A stretch of 64,000 nucleotides of DNA from contig SVDU01000017.1 in assembly GCA_015057705.1 (NCBI GenBank), forward strand, positions 1 to 64,000. The letters run 5' to 3'. This document shows positions 23,959 to 33,769 of the stretch, in pieces. The notes under the pieces were generated by a model. That model did not search any database, was not told the origin of the DNA, and saw only the letters and a list, made by a program, of their open reading frames with translations. Source of the stretch: Paenibacillaceae bacterium (GTDB lineage: Bacteria > Bacillota > Clostridia > Lachnospirales > Lachnospiraceae). The position numbers were made by a program, and so were the translations under genes. Each line of letters begins with the position of its first letter. Position 1 is the stretch's first letter.

Positions 23959-24646
23959 CTTGTGCCTCCTTATTCCACTTCAGTTCCATTTTCAGTTCTT
24001 CGATTCTGCTCTCTGCGTTTTTTGTTCCGCTCGACTGAAGTCCTATTAGAATTTCACCAATCTGTATCTGTTCTTTCTGTAAAAATTCCTTTAAAACCGG
24101 ATTTTTTGAATCTAACAGCTCTTTTCCGTACCGGTATCCCAGTTCCGGATCCCTAACTTCCGAAACCATAGAATCTCTGGTAACACCCATGACAGAATAA
24201 TATTTTCCGTCCTCTTTTATCATAGTCTCTCTTCCGATAGAAAATTCATGTTCTGCAAGAAACTTACGAACTTTATAAAGCTCCGAATGAGGTGACAGGA
24301 CCCAGTATTTGATACTGTCCCATAAATGCCGTCCCTCCTCCAATATATGTATGATCAGTTCTCCGCCCATGCCAGCAATGACAACACAGTCAGCCTGATT
24401 TTTCTCTAACTTTAAAAGCCCGTCGCTTAAACGGACTTCAACCAGATCGGTAAGACCTGCCTCTTTTATGTGAGTCTGGGCCCTTAAAAGAGGCCCTTCT
24501 CTCACATCCATGGCAATTGCAGATTTTGCAATCCCTTCCTGTACTAAATGAATCGGGATATAACCATGATCGGTACCGATGTCAGCCACACGGCTGCCAC
24601 CAGGTACAAAGGAAGCGATCATTCCCAAACGTTTTGATAATTTCAT
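23936..24646 (-). CDS. trmK: tRNA (adenine(22)-N1)-methyltransferase
   Basis: SAM-dependent enzyme (236 aa) that makes m1A22 in tRNA. It has the nucleotide-binding motif VADIGTDHGYIPIHL near the N-terminus, VVIAGMGGELI, and a C-terminal helical coiled part. It follows rpoD by 20 nt and overlaps the Nif3-like gene, matching the conserved order rpoD-trmK-nif3. Confidence 0.92.
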   Translation of the reverse strand: MKLSKRLGMIASFVPGGSRVADIGTDHGYIPIHLVQEGIAKSAIAMDVREGPLLRAQTHIKEAGLTDLVEVRLSDGLLKLEKNQADCVVIAGMGGELIIHILEEGRHLWDSIKYWVLSPHSELYKVRKFLAEHEFSIGRETMIKEDGKYYSVMGVTRDSMVSEVRDPELGYRYGKELLDSKNPVLKEFLQKEQIQIGEILIGLQSSGTKNAESRIEELKMELKWNKEAQDAMQQTD

Positions 24647-24666
24647 AATTAACTCCGTCTTATTTC

Positions 24667-25872
24667 TTAATCGTCCAGATAATCTTTCAGCTTTTTGCTT
24701 CTGCTGGGATGGCGCAGTTTTCGCAAAGCTTTCGCTTCAATCTGTCTGATCCGTTCTCTTGTAACATTAAATTCTTTTCCAACCTCTTCCAAGGTTCTGG
24801 GGCGCCCGTCATTTAAACCAAACCGAAGTTTTAACACCTTTTGTTCCCGCTCTGTCAGGGTGTCAAGAACTTCCATCAGCTGTTCATGAAGCATGGTAAA
24901 AGTTGCCGCATCTGCAGGGACCGCCACCTGATCATCCTGGATAAAATCACCTAAATGGCTGTCTTCTTCCTCGCCGATGGGTGTTTCTAAAGAAACCGGC
25001 TCCTGGGAAACTTTCATAATTTCCCGTACCCGCTCCACCTGCATATCTGCCCTTGCCGCAATCTCTTCCGGCACAGGTTCTCTTCCCAGTTCCTGTAAAA
25101 GCTGTCTGGATACACGTACCAGACGGTTAATGGTCTCAACCATATGAACAGGGATCCGGATTGTACGAGCCTGATCTGCTATGGCCCTGGTAATTGCCTG
25201 TCTGATCCACCAGGTTGCATAGGTGCTGAACTTATAACCTTTCCGGTAATCAAATTTTTCCACCGCTTTAATCAGGCCTAAATTTCCTTCCTGGATCAGA
25301 TCCAAAAACTGCATCCCCCGCCCCACATATCGCTTGGCGATACTGACGACTAGCCGGAGGTTGGCTTCTGTTAATCTTTGCTTCGATTCTTCATCCCCAA
25401 GCTCAATTTTTTTCGCAAGTTCAATCTCATCTTCACTGGAAAGAAGGGGGACTTTCCCGATCTCTTTTAAATACATGCGGACCGGATCTTCTACGCTGAC
25501 ACCTTCAGGAACAGATAAATCGATGCTTTCCATATCGATTTCTTCCTCTTCCTCGATGTCTTCTTCCAAAAACAGATCTTCGTCTAAATCCAGTTCTTCT
25601 CCACCCATGGAAAGCACATCTACTTTGCTGCTCTCCAGGAAATCATAGATCTGATCCAGACGATCCGAATCCAAACTCTCTCCAATAAAGAAATCAAGTA
25701 CTTCCTGATTTTCCAGGACATTTCTCTTTTTTCTCGCCAATAAGAGAAGCTGGTTTAACTTCTCCTCAAACGCCGCTGTTGACTCTTCCTGCCCGCTGCC
25801 AAAAACCTGTTCCTCTTCTGTCTTTCCTGAACCCACCATCTTATCTGCTGTCTTCTTAACATTCTCGTCCAT
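24667..25872 (-). CDS. rpoD: Primary RNA polymerase sigma factor
   Basis: Housekeeping sigma-A (401 aa from this start). An acidic stretch ([15 protein letters not shown]) lies in the N-terminal part. Region 1.2/2 follows with [16 protein letters not shown] and the -10 recognition helix [17 protein letters not shown], then region 4 with [19 protein letters not shown] start at the ATG at 25872 because AAGGA stands 9 nt upstream. It lies 39 nt after dnaG in the macromolecular-synthesis operon. Confidence 0.96.
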   Translation of the reverse strand: MDENVKKTADKMVGSGKTEEEQVFGSGQEESTAAFEEKLNQLLLLARKKRNVLENQEVLDFFIGESLDSDRLDQIYDFLESSKVDVLSMGGEELDLDEDLFLEEDIEEEEEIDMESIDLSVPEGVSVEDPVRMYLKEIGKVPLLSSEDEIELAKKIELGDEESKQRLTEANLRLVVSIAKRYVGRGMQFLDLIQEGNLGLIKAVEKFDYRKGYKFSTYATWWIRQAITRAIADQARTIRIPVHMVETINRLVRVSRQLLQELGREPVPEEIAARADMQVERVREIMKVSQEPVSLETPIGEEEDSHLGDFIQDDQVAVPADAATFTMLHEQLMEVLDTLTEREQKVLKLRFGLNDGRPRTLEEVGKEFNVTRERIRQIEAKALRKLRHPSRSKKLKDYLDD

Positions 25873-25911
25873 GTTTTTCCATCCTTCCACAGCCTGCCTA
25901 TAGTGTACACC

Positions 25912-27684
25912 CTAATCCAGCGAAATATTCAAATCCCTCAGCGCAGCCTGTTCCTTTATAATTCTTTGCAGTTCTTCTATCCCTGCTGCATGACGGCTGG
26001 CATGATCCAGACTGTTTTTTTTCACTTTCATTATTGTTTCCGAAAACGCTTTTTTCTGTTCTTCATTATCAAGAGACTCTTTTAAGCTCGCATGGAAAAG
26101 ACCTGCGACAGTCCGGTATTGATCATCATCATCGATGAAATGATTCAAAATCTCGGCCGGATTCAGTGTTCCGGCAGCGTGTCCGTCAAAAACCATCTGT
26201 GCCACCTTATGATACAGTTCTTCTATAAAATCATCAGGAGTAACGACCCCTTTAATCTTATCAAATAGTACAGGATTTTCAATCAGCCAGGTAAGCAGCA
26301 GTCTTTGAGACTGCATAACCCCATCTTCTTTATCTTTTTTCCGCTGATTCTTCCCGTTATCTTCCTCTTCTCCCCTTACTGAGGACCGGACAGGTCCAAG
26401 CGTTGCTCCCAGCCGGTTAACCAGGCGTTTTAAATCCTGGTAATTAATGAAAAATTCTCTGGAAACAGCTTCTAAATAGTTTTCCCGCTCAAGCGCTTCC
26501 GGAAATTCCAGAAGCTTTCTTGCCGTTTGATTATAAAATTCTGTTTTCTGTTCGGGATCATCCATCTTGTAATTCTTTTTCAAAACTTCAATCTCAAATA
26601 GAAAACTGTTTTGTGCCTGTTCAATTCTCTGTTTAAATTCTTCCGCTCCCAGATTCTTTATAAATTCATCGGGATCCTTATAAGGCTCCATGTTCAGAAC
26701 ACGAATGGAAACTCCCACATCCCTTAAAATAGGAATCGCTCTCAGTGCCGCTTTCTGACCTGCTCCGTCGCTGTCATAGGTAAGGATCACTTTGTCCGTA
26801 TACCGCTTTAACAGCTGGGCATGCTGGGTGGTAAAGGCCGTTCCCAGAGAAGCCACCGCATTGGTAAAGCCTGCCTGATGCATGGCAATTACATCCATAT
26901 ACCCTTCGCAGATCAATATGTATTTTTCCCGTGACAATCTGGCATAGTTCAGTCCATATAAGTTTCTGCTTTTATCAAACAGCTTTGTCTCCGGTGAATT
27001 TAAATATTTCGGCTCACCGGCTCCCATCACTCTTCCGCCGAAACCGATGACCCGGTTATTCACATCCATGATGGGAAACATCACCCGGTTCCAGAACTTA
27101 TCATGACTTCCCTTTTCCTCAATCGTCACAAGCCCTGACTGCTTTAATACAGAATCTTCATACCCCTTGCCTCTTAAATAGCGGTATAAATCGTCACTGG
27201 TTTTATTGGAGTATCCCAGTCCAAAGCGAACTATGGTTTCATCACTTAACTGCCTGTCCTTTAGATACCGGTAACCTGCTTCGCCCTGAGGCTTCTTCAG
27301 CTGATAATAAAAATAGCTGGCTGCCAGCTTATTCATCTCCAGAAGAGCGGCCCTTAAATCTTCCTGCTCCCTTGCCTCTTTGCTGTATTCTTCCACCGGC
27401 AGTTTTACTCCTGCCCGGTCTGCCAGCATCTTAAACGCTTCTGAGAAGGAATAATTCTCATACTCCATAACAAAGGTAATAACATTACCGCCTGCACCGC
27501 AGCCAAAGCAGTAATACATCTGTTTGGCCGGTGACACGGAAAAGGAGGGAGACTTTTCATTATGAAACGGGCATAAGCCAAAATAATTGCTGCCCTTTTT
27601 TTGCAGTTTCACGTACCCTGATACGATATCCACAATGTCATTCCTTACGCGGACTTCTTCAATTATGTCTTCCGAATATCGCAT
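25912..27684 (-). CDS. dnaG: DNA primase
   Basis: Makes RNA primers for DNA replication. The N-terminal zinc-binding domain is CPFHNEKSPSFSV ... YYCFGCGAGG. The TOPRIM domain has ILICEGYMDVIAMHQAG and LTYDSDGAGQKAA. The C-terminal helicase-interaction domain is present, giving a usual length of 590 aa. It lies between dgt and rpoD. Confidence 0.96.
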   Translation of the reverse strand: MRYSEDIIEEVRVRNDIVDIVSGYVKLQKKGSNYFGLCPFHNEKSPSFSVSPAKQMYYCFGCGAGGNVITFVMEYENYSFSEAFKMLADRAGVKLPVEEYSKEAREQEDLRAALLEMNKLAASYFYYQLKKPQGEAGYRYLKDRQLSDETIVRFGLGYSNKTSDDLYRYLRGKGYEDSVLKQSGLVTIEEKGSHDKFWNRVMFPIMDVNNRVIGFGGRVMGAGEPKYLNSPETKLFDKSRNLYGLNYARLSREKYILICEGYMDVIAMHQAGFTNAVASLGTAFTTQHAQLLKRYTDKVILTYDSDGAGQKAALRAIPILRDVGVSIRVLNMEPYKDPDEFIKNLGAEEFKQRIEQAQNSFLFEIEVLKKNYKMDDPEQKTEFYNQTARKLLEFPEALERENYLEAVSREFFINYQDLKRLVNRLGATLGPVRSSVRGEEEDNGKNQRKKDKEDGVMQSQRLLLTWLIENPVLFDKIKGVVTPDDFIEELYHKVAQMVFDGHAAGTLNPAEILNHFIDDDDQYRTVAGLFHASLKESLDNEEQKKAFSETIMKVKKNSLDHASRHAAGIEELQRIIKEQAALRDLNISLD

Positions 27685-27733
27685 AAAGCTATCAACCTCC
27701 TTTCACAAAGATTTATGATAAAATGCTTATTTG

Positions 27734-28744
27734 TCAAATTGCTTTCCATGCCTTTGGTACAAACAGTTCCTCAAACCGGTCAATGGCATAGCTGTCACTC
27801 ATACCGGCAATATAATCACAGACAGCACGTTCCTTGTCTGCAGTACCTTTTTCCATTAGATACCGGTATTCCTGGGGAAGCTTGTCTGGATGATCCATGT
27901 AATACTCAAAAAGCATGGCAATCATCTTCTGTGCTTTTCCTTCTTCTGCTTTAGGAATCTCATTCTTATAAACATGCTGAAACATCCAGGTTCTAAGCCC
28001 CTGCATGGCTGCTTCCATATCAGAAGACATGATGATCTCATTCTTCCCATAGCTGTTATTGATAATATCATGAATGAGATTATTCAGTCTCTCCCTGACG
28101 CTGTGTCCTAATATATCGGTATAGCAGCCGGGAAGATCCTCCTCCACAAACATCTTTGCCCGGATTGCATCATCAATGTCATGATTAATATAGGCAATTT
28201 TGTCAGAAAGCCGGACAATGGCGCCCTCTAATGTGGAGGGATGACCGCTGGTCCGGTGATTTAAGATTCCATCTCTCACTTCCCAAGTGAGATTTAAACC
28301 CATTCCGTTTTTTTCAAGGATTTCAACTACCCGTACGCTCTGCCTGTAATGGGCGAACCCCTGGGAACAGATCTCATTAAGAATTGCTTCTCCGGAATGT
28401 CCAAATGGAGTATGTCCAAGATCATGCCCCAGCGCAATCGCCTCTGTTAAATCCTCATTCATGCGCAGGGACTTTGCAATGGTTCTTGCTATCTGGGAAA
28501 CTTCCAGTGTATGGGTGAGTCTTGTCCGGTAATGGTCACCTTCCGGTGCCAGAAACACCTGAGTCTTGTGCTTCAGCCTTCGAAATGCTTTACAGTGAAT
28601 GATTCTGTCACGGTCCCGCTGGTAAGCGGTGCGGATATCACAGGGTTCTTCTTCCCGTTCTCTGCCTTTGGAATTCTTGCTAAAAGCAGCATAAGGACTT
28701 AAATAAGCTTCCTCCCACTGTTCAGTGGATTCTCTGATATTCAT
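27734..28744 (-). CDS. dgt: Deoxyguanosinetriphosphate triphosphohydrolase-like protein
   Basis: HD-domain enzyme (336 aa) that hydrolyses dNTPs, commonly dGTP. The HD motif is complete: RTRLTHTLEVSQIAR, LGHDLGHTPFGHSGE, and a later Asp in AYINHDIDDAI. It lies upstream of dnaG, a frequent Clostridia order, and is the first gene of the cluster. Substrate range cannot be read from sequence. Confidence 0.9.
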   Translation of the reverse strand: MNIRESTEQWEEAYLSPYAAFSKNSKGREREEEPCDIRTAYQRDRDRIIHCKAFRRLKHKTQVFLAPEGDHYRTRLTHTLEVSQIARTIAKSLRMNEDLTEAIALGHDLGHTPFGHSGEAILNEICSQGFAHYRQSVRVVEILEKNGMGLNLTWEVRDGILNHRTSGHPSTLEGAIVRLSDKIAYINHDIDDAIRAKMFVEEDLPGCYTDILGHSVRERLNNLIHDIINNSYGKNEIIMSSDMEAAMQGLRTWMFQHVYKNEIPKAEEGKAQKMIAMLFEYYMDHPDKLPQEYRYLMEKGTADKERAVCDYIAGMSDSYAIDRFEELFVPKAWKAI

Positions 28745-28830
28745 TCGATCACATCCTTCGCAAAGTTATGGTACATTATATCATATTTTCAGTAATTTTA
28801 ATACCCTATATTAAATTATTTGCACTGCGT

Positions 28831-29661
28831 TCATCTGGTGCTGCTGATGTGTTTCCTGTATTCACTGGGGAGACAGCCATAACGTTTCTTAAATGCCTTG
28901 GCAAATGCCCTGCTGTCAGGAAATCCATGCCTCATGGCAATTTCCCCGATTTCATGATCCGTTCCCATAAGTTCACGCACTGCATATTTGACACGCAGGT
29001 CAATTAAAAAGGTTCGATAATTAACCTGCGCATACTTTAAAAAAATTCTGGATAAATAGGTAGGACTGAATCCAAAGCGCAATGCCACCGAGTCCAGTTT
29101 TAAATCCTGATCATAATTCTCCCTCATATACTGGGTTACATCAGAAAGTTTATCCAGCTGTTTTTTCTGACGGATGATCTCTTTATCCATATTTTCTGTT
29201 TTAAATTCTGTTACCAGAAGATACAAAAGCTGATAGAACTGGCTTTTAACCTGAAAGCTATAGCCGTATTCCTGTTTGTCATAAGTAAAAAAGAGAGAAG
29301 TCACAAGATCCTTCAGCCTGCGGTTTGCCTCTTCTCCTTTTCTTTCAAAGTTTACATAGGAATCTTCTCCCATGTAATCTTCAAAGGTCTCTCCCGGAAT
29401 CTGCAGGACAATGGTAATATTGGGATTGGGGCATTCGATGGAATGCACCTCATTGGAATTGACCAGTACAAACTCATCTCTGGTAAGCTTAAGATGAGTG
29501 TTATTAATAAAAAAATCAATCTCTCCCTCCAGTACCAGAAAAATCTCTACCGAATGGTGCCAGTGCTTTGTCACTTTATAGTTTCCTTCCCTGCCCTCGA
29601 AAATAAACAGCCGGAAGGGAAGATCATTATTGGGAATTACCAGCTCATGCCTGATTTCCAT
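28831..29661 (-). CDS. AraC-family transcriptional regulator
   Basis: Regulator of 276 aa. The N-terminal cupin (HWHHSVEIFLVLEGEIDFFI) would sense a small molecule. The C-terminal double helix-turn-helix includes RFGFSPTYLSRIFLKYAQ and AMRHGFPDSRAFAKAFKK. GGAGG lies 6 nt before the ATG at 29661, so I use that start and not the upstream ATG at 29700. No sugar genes are adjacent, so its target is unknown. Confidence 0.87.
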   Translation of the reverse strand: MEIRHELVIPNNDLPFRLFIFEGREGNYKVTKHWHHSVEIFLVLEGEIDFFINNTHLKLTRDEFVLVNSNEVHSIECPNPNITIVLQIPGETFEDYMGEDSYVNFERKGEEANRRLKDLVTSLFFTYDKQEYGYSFQVKSQFYQLLYLLVTEFKTENMDKEIIRQKKQLDKLSDVTQYMRENYDQDLKLDSVALRFGFSPTYLSRIFLKYAQVNYRTFLIDLRVKYAVRELMGTDHEIGEIAMRHGFPDSRAFAKAFKKRYGCLPSEYRKHISSTR

Positions 29662-29733
29662 TTCACACCTCCGTAAAGTACTGTATCCATTATAAAACAT
29701 TTTTGTCTGTTTTCCAACGGATTTTCTTTTGTA

Positions 29734-31437
29734 TTACACAGGAAGACTGTCACTGACACATAAAACCCCATATCCCAGTTCCGGATTGGGATACTGGGTG
29801 ATTCCGGGAAGCTTTCTTGCCCCGCGGATCAGATATGCTTTTATTTTTTCTCCGAAAAGGAACGGATCTCTTCCATCCACAATCCCCCACTCCATGAGTA
29901 GCGCGGAGCTGCCAGTGACAAATGGTGTCGCAAACGAAGTTCCTGTAACCGAATCATAACCGCCTCCTGCATATGCGGCAATAATCCCTACCCCCGGTGC
30001 AGCCAGATCAGGCTTTACCTGATTGGTTCTTCTAGTGAAACCTCTTCCTGAAAAATCGGCATAGGATTGGTAGGTATCATCGTATGCTCCCACCGAAATA
30101 ACTTTCGATGCTGTGGAGGGAATGGTTAATGTGGTTTCCGGTGTTGCCCGTAAAAAACGGGTGGACTGATTTAACACACCAGAGGAGGGTAGCCATAAAT
30201 CGTATTTTCCCTCAACAATCTGTCTGGGTGTCAGCCGGAATTTCCAGATTCCACTGTCAACATACGTGTCCGCAGGAAGAAAGTCTAAATAAATCTCCTG
30301 TGCCACACTATATGGTCCCGGTTTTCCGTAATACAGAAGGATTTGCGTATTTCCGTACCGGATGGTCTGGGGACCCAGCCGGCTGCTGATAGGGCCTATT
30401 ACTTCTCCGGATGGAGTCACAATGCTGATTTCAAATAAATCCGCATAAGATTTCCAGAGCTGGACGCTGAAGCTCTGCTGAAAAGTCCCCACACTTAACT
30501 CTATATCCTGGGGACTTGTCATGGTCAATATTCCTGAAATATGTCCGGCACCAACCCCTTCGTTTCCTGTACCAACCACAATTACAGATTTTCCATAATT
30601 AGAGATATCATCAAGAAATGTTTCCAAAAGACTGGTTCCATCGTGAGATCCATAAGTATTGCCAAAGCTTAAATTAACCGCAACCGGCATCTGCATATCC
30701 ACTGCTTCTTTTACTGCAAAATTCACTGCACGCATAAGTTCTGTAGTCCTTGGAAACCCGCTTTCCTGAGGCACTCCCAGCTTCACTACTAACAGAGGGC
30801 TTTCATATGCAACCCCTCTGTACTGACCCCGGTTTTCCCTGCCGTTTCCTGCTGCAATGGAGGCTACCGCAGTTCCATGACCGGTAATATCAACGGACGG
30901 AACCAGTTTATTGGCCTCTGCTCTGCTTCCTGTTGCCAGAGCCGCATCAATCTCTTCTTTTGTAAATACTCTGCCCAGGGTCTGATCCCACAGCTTTACA
31001 ATCCGGGTGGTTCCATCCTGGTTGCGAAAATCATCATGATAATAATCAATTCCGGAATCAATAATGGCTACCAGAACACCTTTCCCGGTCAGATTGTTAG
31101 TTCCCTGCTGGACCAGATTGACGCAAGAGGCCGCTTTTGCCTGATTTACGGCAAAAAACAGCCTCTTTGGTTTTTCCACATATTCAATCTGGGGAAGATC
31201 ACTTAACTGGTCAATCAGGGACTCCGGTACATTCAAGATGGCATACTCATTTAACATTGTCTCCACCTTGATTCCTATCTCGGTAAGAAAACCGATATCT
31301 CCGGAATGCTTTACAATGACATCCCATGTTTTTTCCACCGGATTATATCCTACATTCAAGTTACCTGACCTCTCCCGCTCCTCCGGAGTGGAACTGAGAG
31401 CGAGATTAAGCAGATTCTCCAATTTTTGATCCTGCAT
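29734..31437 (-). CDS. Csp-like subtilisin-family serine protease
   Basis: S8 peptidase of 567 aa resembling the CspA/B/C germination proteases of Clostridia. It has a prodomain (about 1-100), then the triad Asp in VAIIDSGIDYYHDDF, His in DITGHGTAVASIAAG and Ser in GTSFATPFVTGSSA, with a jelly-roll-like insert between His and Ser. All three catalytic residues are present, unlike the C. difficile pseudoproteases CspA and CspC. There is no signal peptide, as usual for Csp. A role in activating spore cortex lysis is the family expectation; adjacent genes do not prove it. Confidence 0.82.
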   Translation of the reverse strand: MQDQKLENLLNLALSSTPEERERSGNLNVGYNPVEKTWDVIVKHSGDIGFLTEIGIKVETMLNEYAILNVPESLIDQLSDLPQIEYVEKPKRLFFAVNQAKAASCVNLVQQGTNNLTGKGVLVAIIDSGIDYYHDDFRNQDGTTRIVKLWDQTLGRVFTKEEIDAALATGSRAEANKLVPSVDITGHGTAVASIAAGNGRENRGQYRGVAYESPLLVVKLGVPQESGFPRTTELMRAVNFAVKEAVDMQMPVAVNLSFGNTYGSHDGTSLLETFLDDISNYGKSVIVVGTGNEGVGAGHISGILTMTSPQDIELSVGTFQQSFSVQLWKSYADLFEISIVTPSGEVIGPISSRLGPQTIRYGNTQILLYYGKPGPYSVAQEIYLDFLPADTYVDSGIWKFRLTPRQIVEGKYDLWLPSSGVLNQSTRFLRATPETTLTIPSTASKVISVGAYDDTYQSYADFSGRGFTRRTNQVKPDLAAPGVGIIAAYAGGGYDSVTGTSFATPFVTGSSALLMEWGIVDGRDPFLFGEKIKAYLIRGARKLPGITQYPNPELGYGVLCVSDSLPV

Positions 31438-31483
31438 ACAACATCCTGTGCTTTTTTTACATTGTACGCAGGAAGACTCTTTC

Positions 31484-33760
31484 TCATTCCTTTACACTGT
31501 CTGCCTCGCATACCCGGACACCATGATAAAAAAACTGCAGGATATCTTCAAAAGATTTTCCTTCTTTTGCCATAGTCTGGGCTCCATTCTGGCTCATCCC
31601 CACTCCATGACCAAATCCGCCGCCGTAGATATGAAACGTAGTGATGTTTTTTTCATCAACTCCCTGATTTTCTATGGCCAGATAAGCGCTGGGAAGGGAA
31701 TCAAAATTTTTCATCTGGGTTCCGTCTTTTTTCGTAAGTGTCATATACTTATTACCAAGTTTTGCTCTGACCTGACCCTCTCCGCTTATGGTCATAACAC
31801 CCTCTGAGCCTTCCACTCTTAACTTCTTTACGATACCCCCCACTCCTCTTTCAACCACTGTAATGTTTAAGATAGAGCCTACCTCAGTAATCTCTTCTTC
31901 CAGCTGCCGGTTGGTTACTGTCGTCTCCCACCGATACATGGGAAATGAGGAATCATAAGCCGGATAATCCTTTTTCTTTATAAATTGTTCAAAATCAGAA
32001 TTGGTGGAGAGATTTAACACTGCCCCTCCATCCTGAAGCAGACTCCCATCTAAATAAGGATACTGGGCTGGATCTCCTCCCCATACACTGCCATCTGTGG
32101 TATGGCCGCAGGAGGTGGAAAAATAGAATGCTTCAATGGGTGTATCACCATAAAACAGCAGTTTTCCATAAGTTTCCCGAACTGCATCTTCTGTCTTTGC
32201 CGCAGTAGGAAGATTATTGTACACCTGAAAACGTGTGCTGTCGTCTACATGGGCACCATATTTGCTGTAGGTATTGCTTTGGATCTGGCGGTATGCGTAG
32301 GTTCTTGCACACACAGCCTGCGCCTTCAGCGCTTCCTTTTCGTAGCTGTCCGGCATCTCACTTGGAACAACTTTTGTTAAGTAATCCTCCAGATACAGTT
32401 CATTAATCAGAAGTAATCCATCCGAATCCTTTCTGATCTCAATGCTTCCGCCATAAGAAGGTGTCCCATAGGAACGGCTTATGGAATTCACCTCTATGGA
32501 CCCGCCTTTTTCCAGAGGAGCCGCTACTATTCTGCCGCTCTTTAACCTTTCATCAGATGGTTCAATGATCACTTCCGCTTTTGGAGGTACCTGGACAGTC
32601 TCTTTATCGTAAGTCAGTGTAAGACCTGTGTCAGAAGAGAGTGTGACCGAGGGGTGAAAGATGGACTGGAAATTCGTGTTCATCAAAAGCACCCGTATGG
32701 TCTTCGCATCAAATTCACGTACAAGTAAAGCTGCACAAAGTTTTCCATGGGCTACTACAAAATCCTGAATGTCATAGCCAACTAAAATATCGGTAACAGA
32801 TCGTTCTTCAAACTGGCCATACAGACGGTATACTTTAAAGTCCTTATCAAACTTCAGCTTTCCATAATTCTCAATTTCTATATAAGAATCGGTAATGGCA
32901 AGTACCTTTCCGGATATTCTCTTTTTCTTCAAAGTAACTTTTTCAAGATTTCCCCGTTTCAGACTGATATCTGCCAGATTATTAACCAGATCCGCCGTCT
33001 GCCCTAATGATGTATCCAGAGGAAAAGTTCTGACAACAGAACCAAAGTGCACCTGGAATGTCTGATTATCCCCAGCAGTCAGCCAGACATTCTTATATGT
33101 AACAGAATCACTTACCACTTCTTTTAGTGCAATGATCTCACTGCCTTTTACGAGAATCTTTATTTCCCAGTCAATATAAGAATCCAGACTGATTCCTTCA
33201 AACCCGAATGTACCTTCACTGGTATAGGCAGTCCATACGGATGAGGGATTTATGTTAGAAGGCGTTCCATAAAGTAGTACATCTATTGTTTTTATCTGAT
33301 TTTCTTTATCAAGTGCTTTTTTTAAATCGTCAAAAAGATTCCACCATTCATCAGCGGTTATGTGTTTACTCTTATTCTTTCTTCCTGCATGAATGTTGGT
33401 TCCAGAACCAGGAACCAGCGCTTCTGCCAGACTTTCTGCTTCCTGGTAAGTTAAAAAACCCTGTGCAGTTTCTTTGTCTGCAGGCATAAGCCCAGCATCA
33501 AGATAGCCATTGGCATATAGGTAATCCATATATTTCGCATACCAGAGGCTCTGATCCTGTTTGGAGAAATATTGCTGTTTTTGATTTTCCGGCATTTTTT
33601 CCAAGCTTTCTCTGTCTGTAAGAAGGAGAGCTGCTGACTTGCATGCCAACCCCCTTGAGATTCCCTCTGGTTCCGGCTCATTCATCAATATAATGATAAT
33701 GAGAAAGATAACCAGGAGAGGAATTCCGACGACAAATCCGATCAATGACTTTTTATTCAT
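31484..33760 (-). CDS. SpoIID/LytB-domain membrane-anchored protein
   Basis: Large (758 aa) protein with one N-terminal membrane helix (LIGFVVGIPLLVIFLIIIIL), a long extracytoplasmic region and a C-terminal SpoIID domain (LYLEDYLTKVVPSEMP, ALKAQAVCARTYAY, GFGHGVGMSQNGAQ). SpoIID is a lytic transglycosylase acting on denuded glycan during engulfment, and the catalytic Glu of PSEMP is kept. This one is about twice the length of SpoIID, so it is a paralogue with extra N-terminal domains and could act in vegetative cell-wall work. It lies between the Csp-like protease and an AI-2E family permease. Confidence 0.8.
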   Translation of the reverse strand: MNKKSLIGFVVGIPLLVIFLIIIILMNEPEPEGISRGLACKSAALLLTDRESLEKMPENQKQQYFSKQDQSLWYAKYMDYLYANGYLDAGLMPADKETAQGFLTYQEAESLAEALVPGSGTNIHAGRKNKSKHITADEWWNLFDDLKKALDKENQIKTIDVLLYGTPSNINPSSVWTAYTSEGTFGFEGISLDSYIDWEIKILVKGSEIIALKEVVSDSVTYKNVWLTAGDNQTFQVHFGSVVRTFPLDTSLGQTADLVNNLADISLKRGNLEKVTLKKKRISGKVLAITDSYIEIENYGKLKFDKDFKVYRLYGQFEERSVTDILVGYDIQDFVVAHGKLCAALLVREFDAKTIRVLLMNTNFQSIFHPSVTLSSDTGLTLTYDKETVQVPPKAEVIIEPSDERLKSGRIVAAPLEKGGSIEVNSISRSYGTPSYGGSIEIRKDSDGLLLINELYLEDYLTKVVPSEMPDSYEKEALKAQAVCARTYAYRQIQSNTYSKYGAHVDDSTRFQVYNNLPTAAKTEDAVRETYGKLLFYGDTPIEAFYFSTSCGHTTDGSVWGGDPAQYPYLDGSLLQDGGAVLNLSTNSDFEQFIKKKDYPAYDSSFPMYRWETTVTNRQLEEEITEVGSILNITVVERGVGGIVKKLRVEGSEGVMTISGEGQVRAKLGNKYMTLTKKDGTQMKNFDSLPSAYLAIENQGVDEKNITTFHIYGGGFGHGVGMSQNGAQTMAKEGKSFEDILQFFYHGVRVCEADSVKE

Positions 33761-33769
33761 GCGCTCCTC

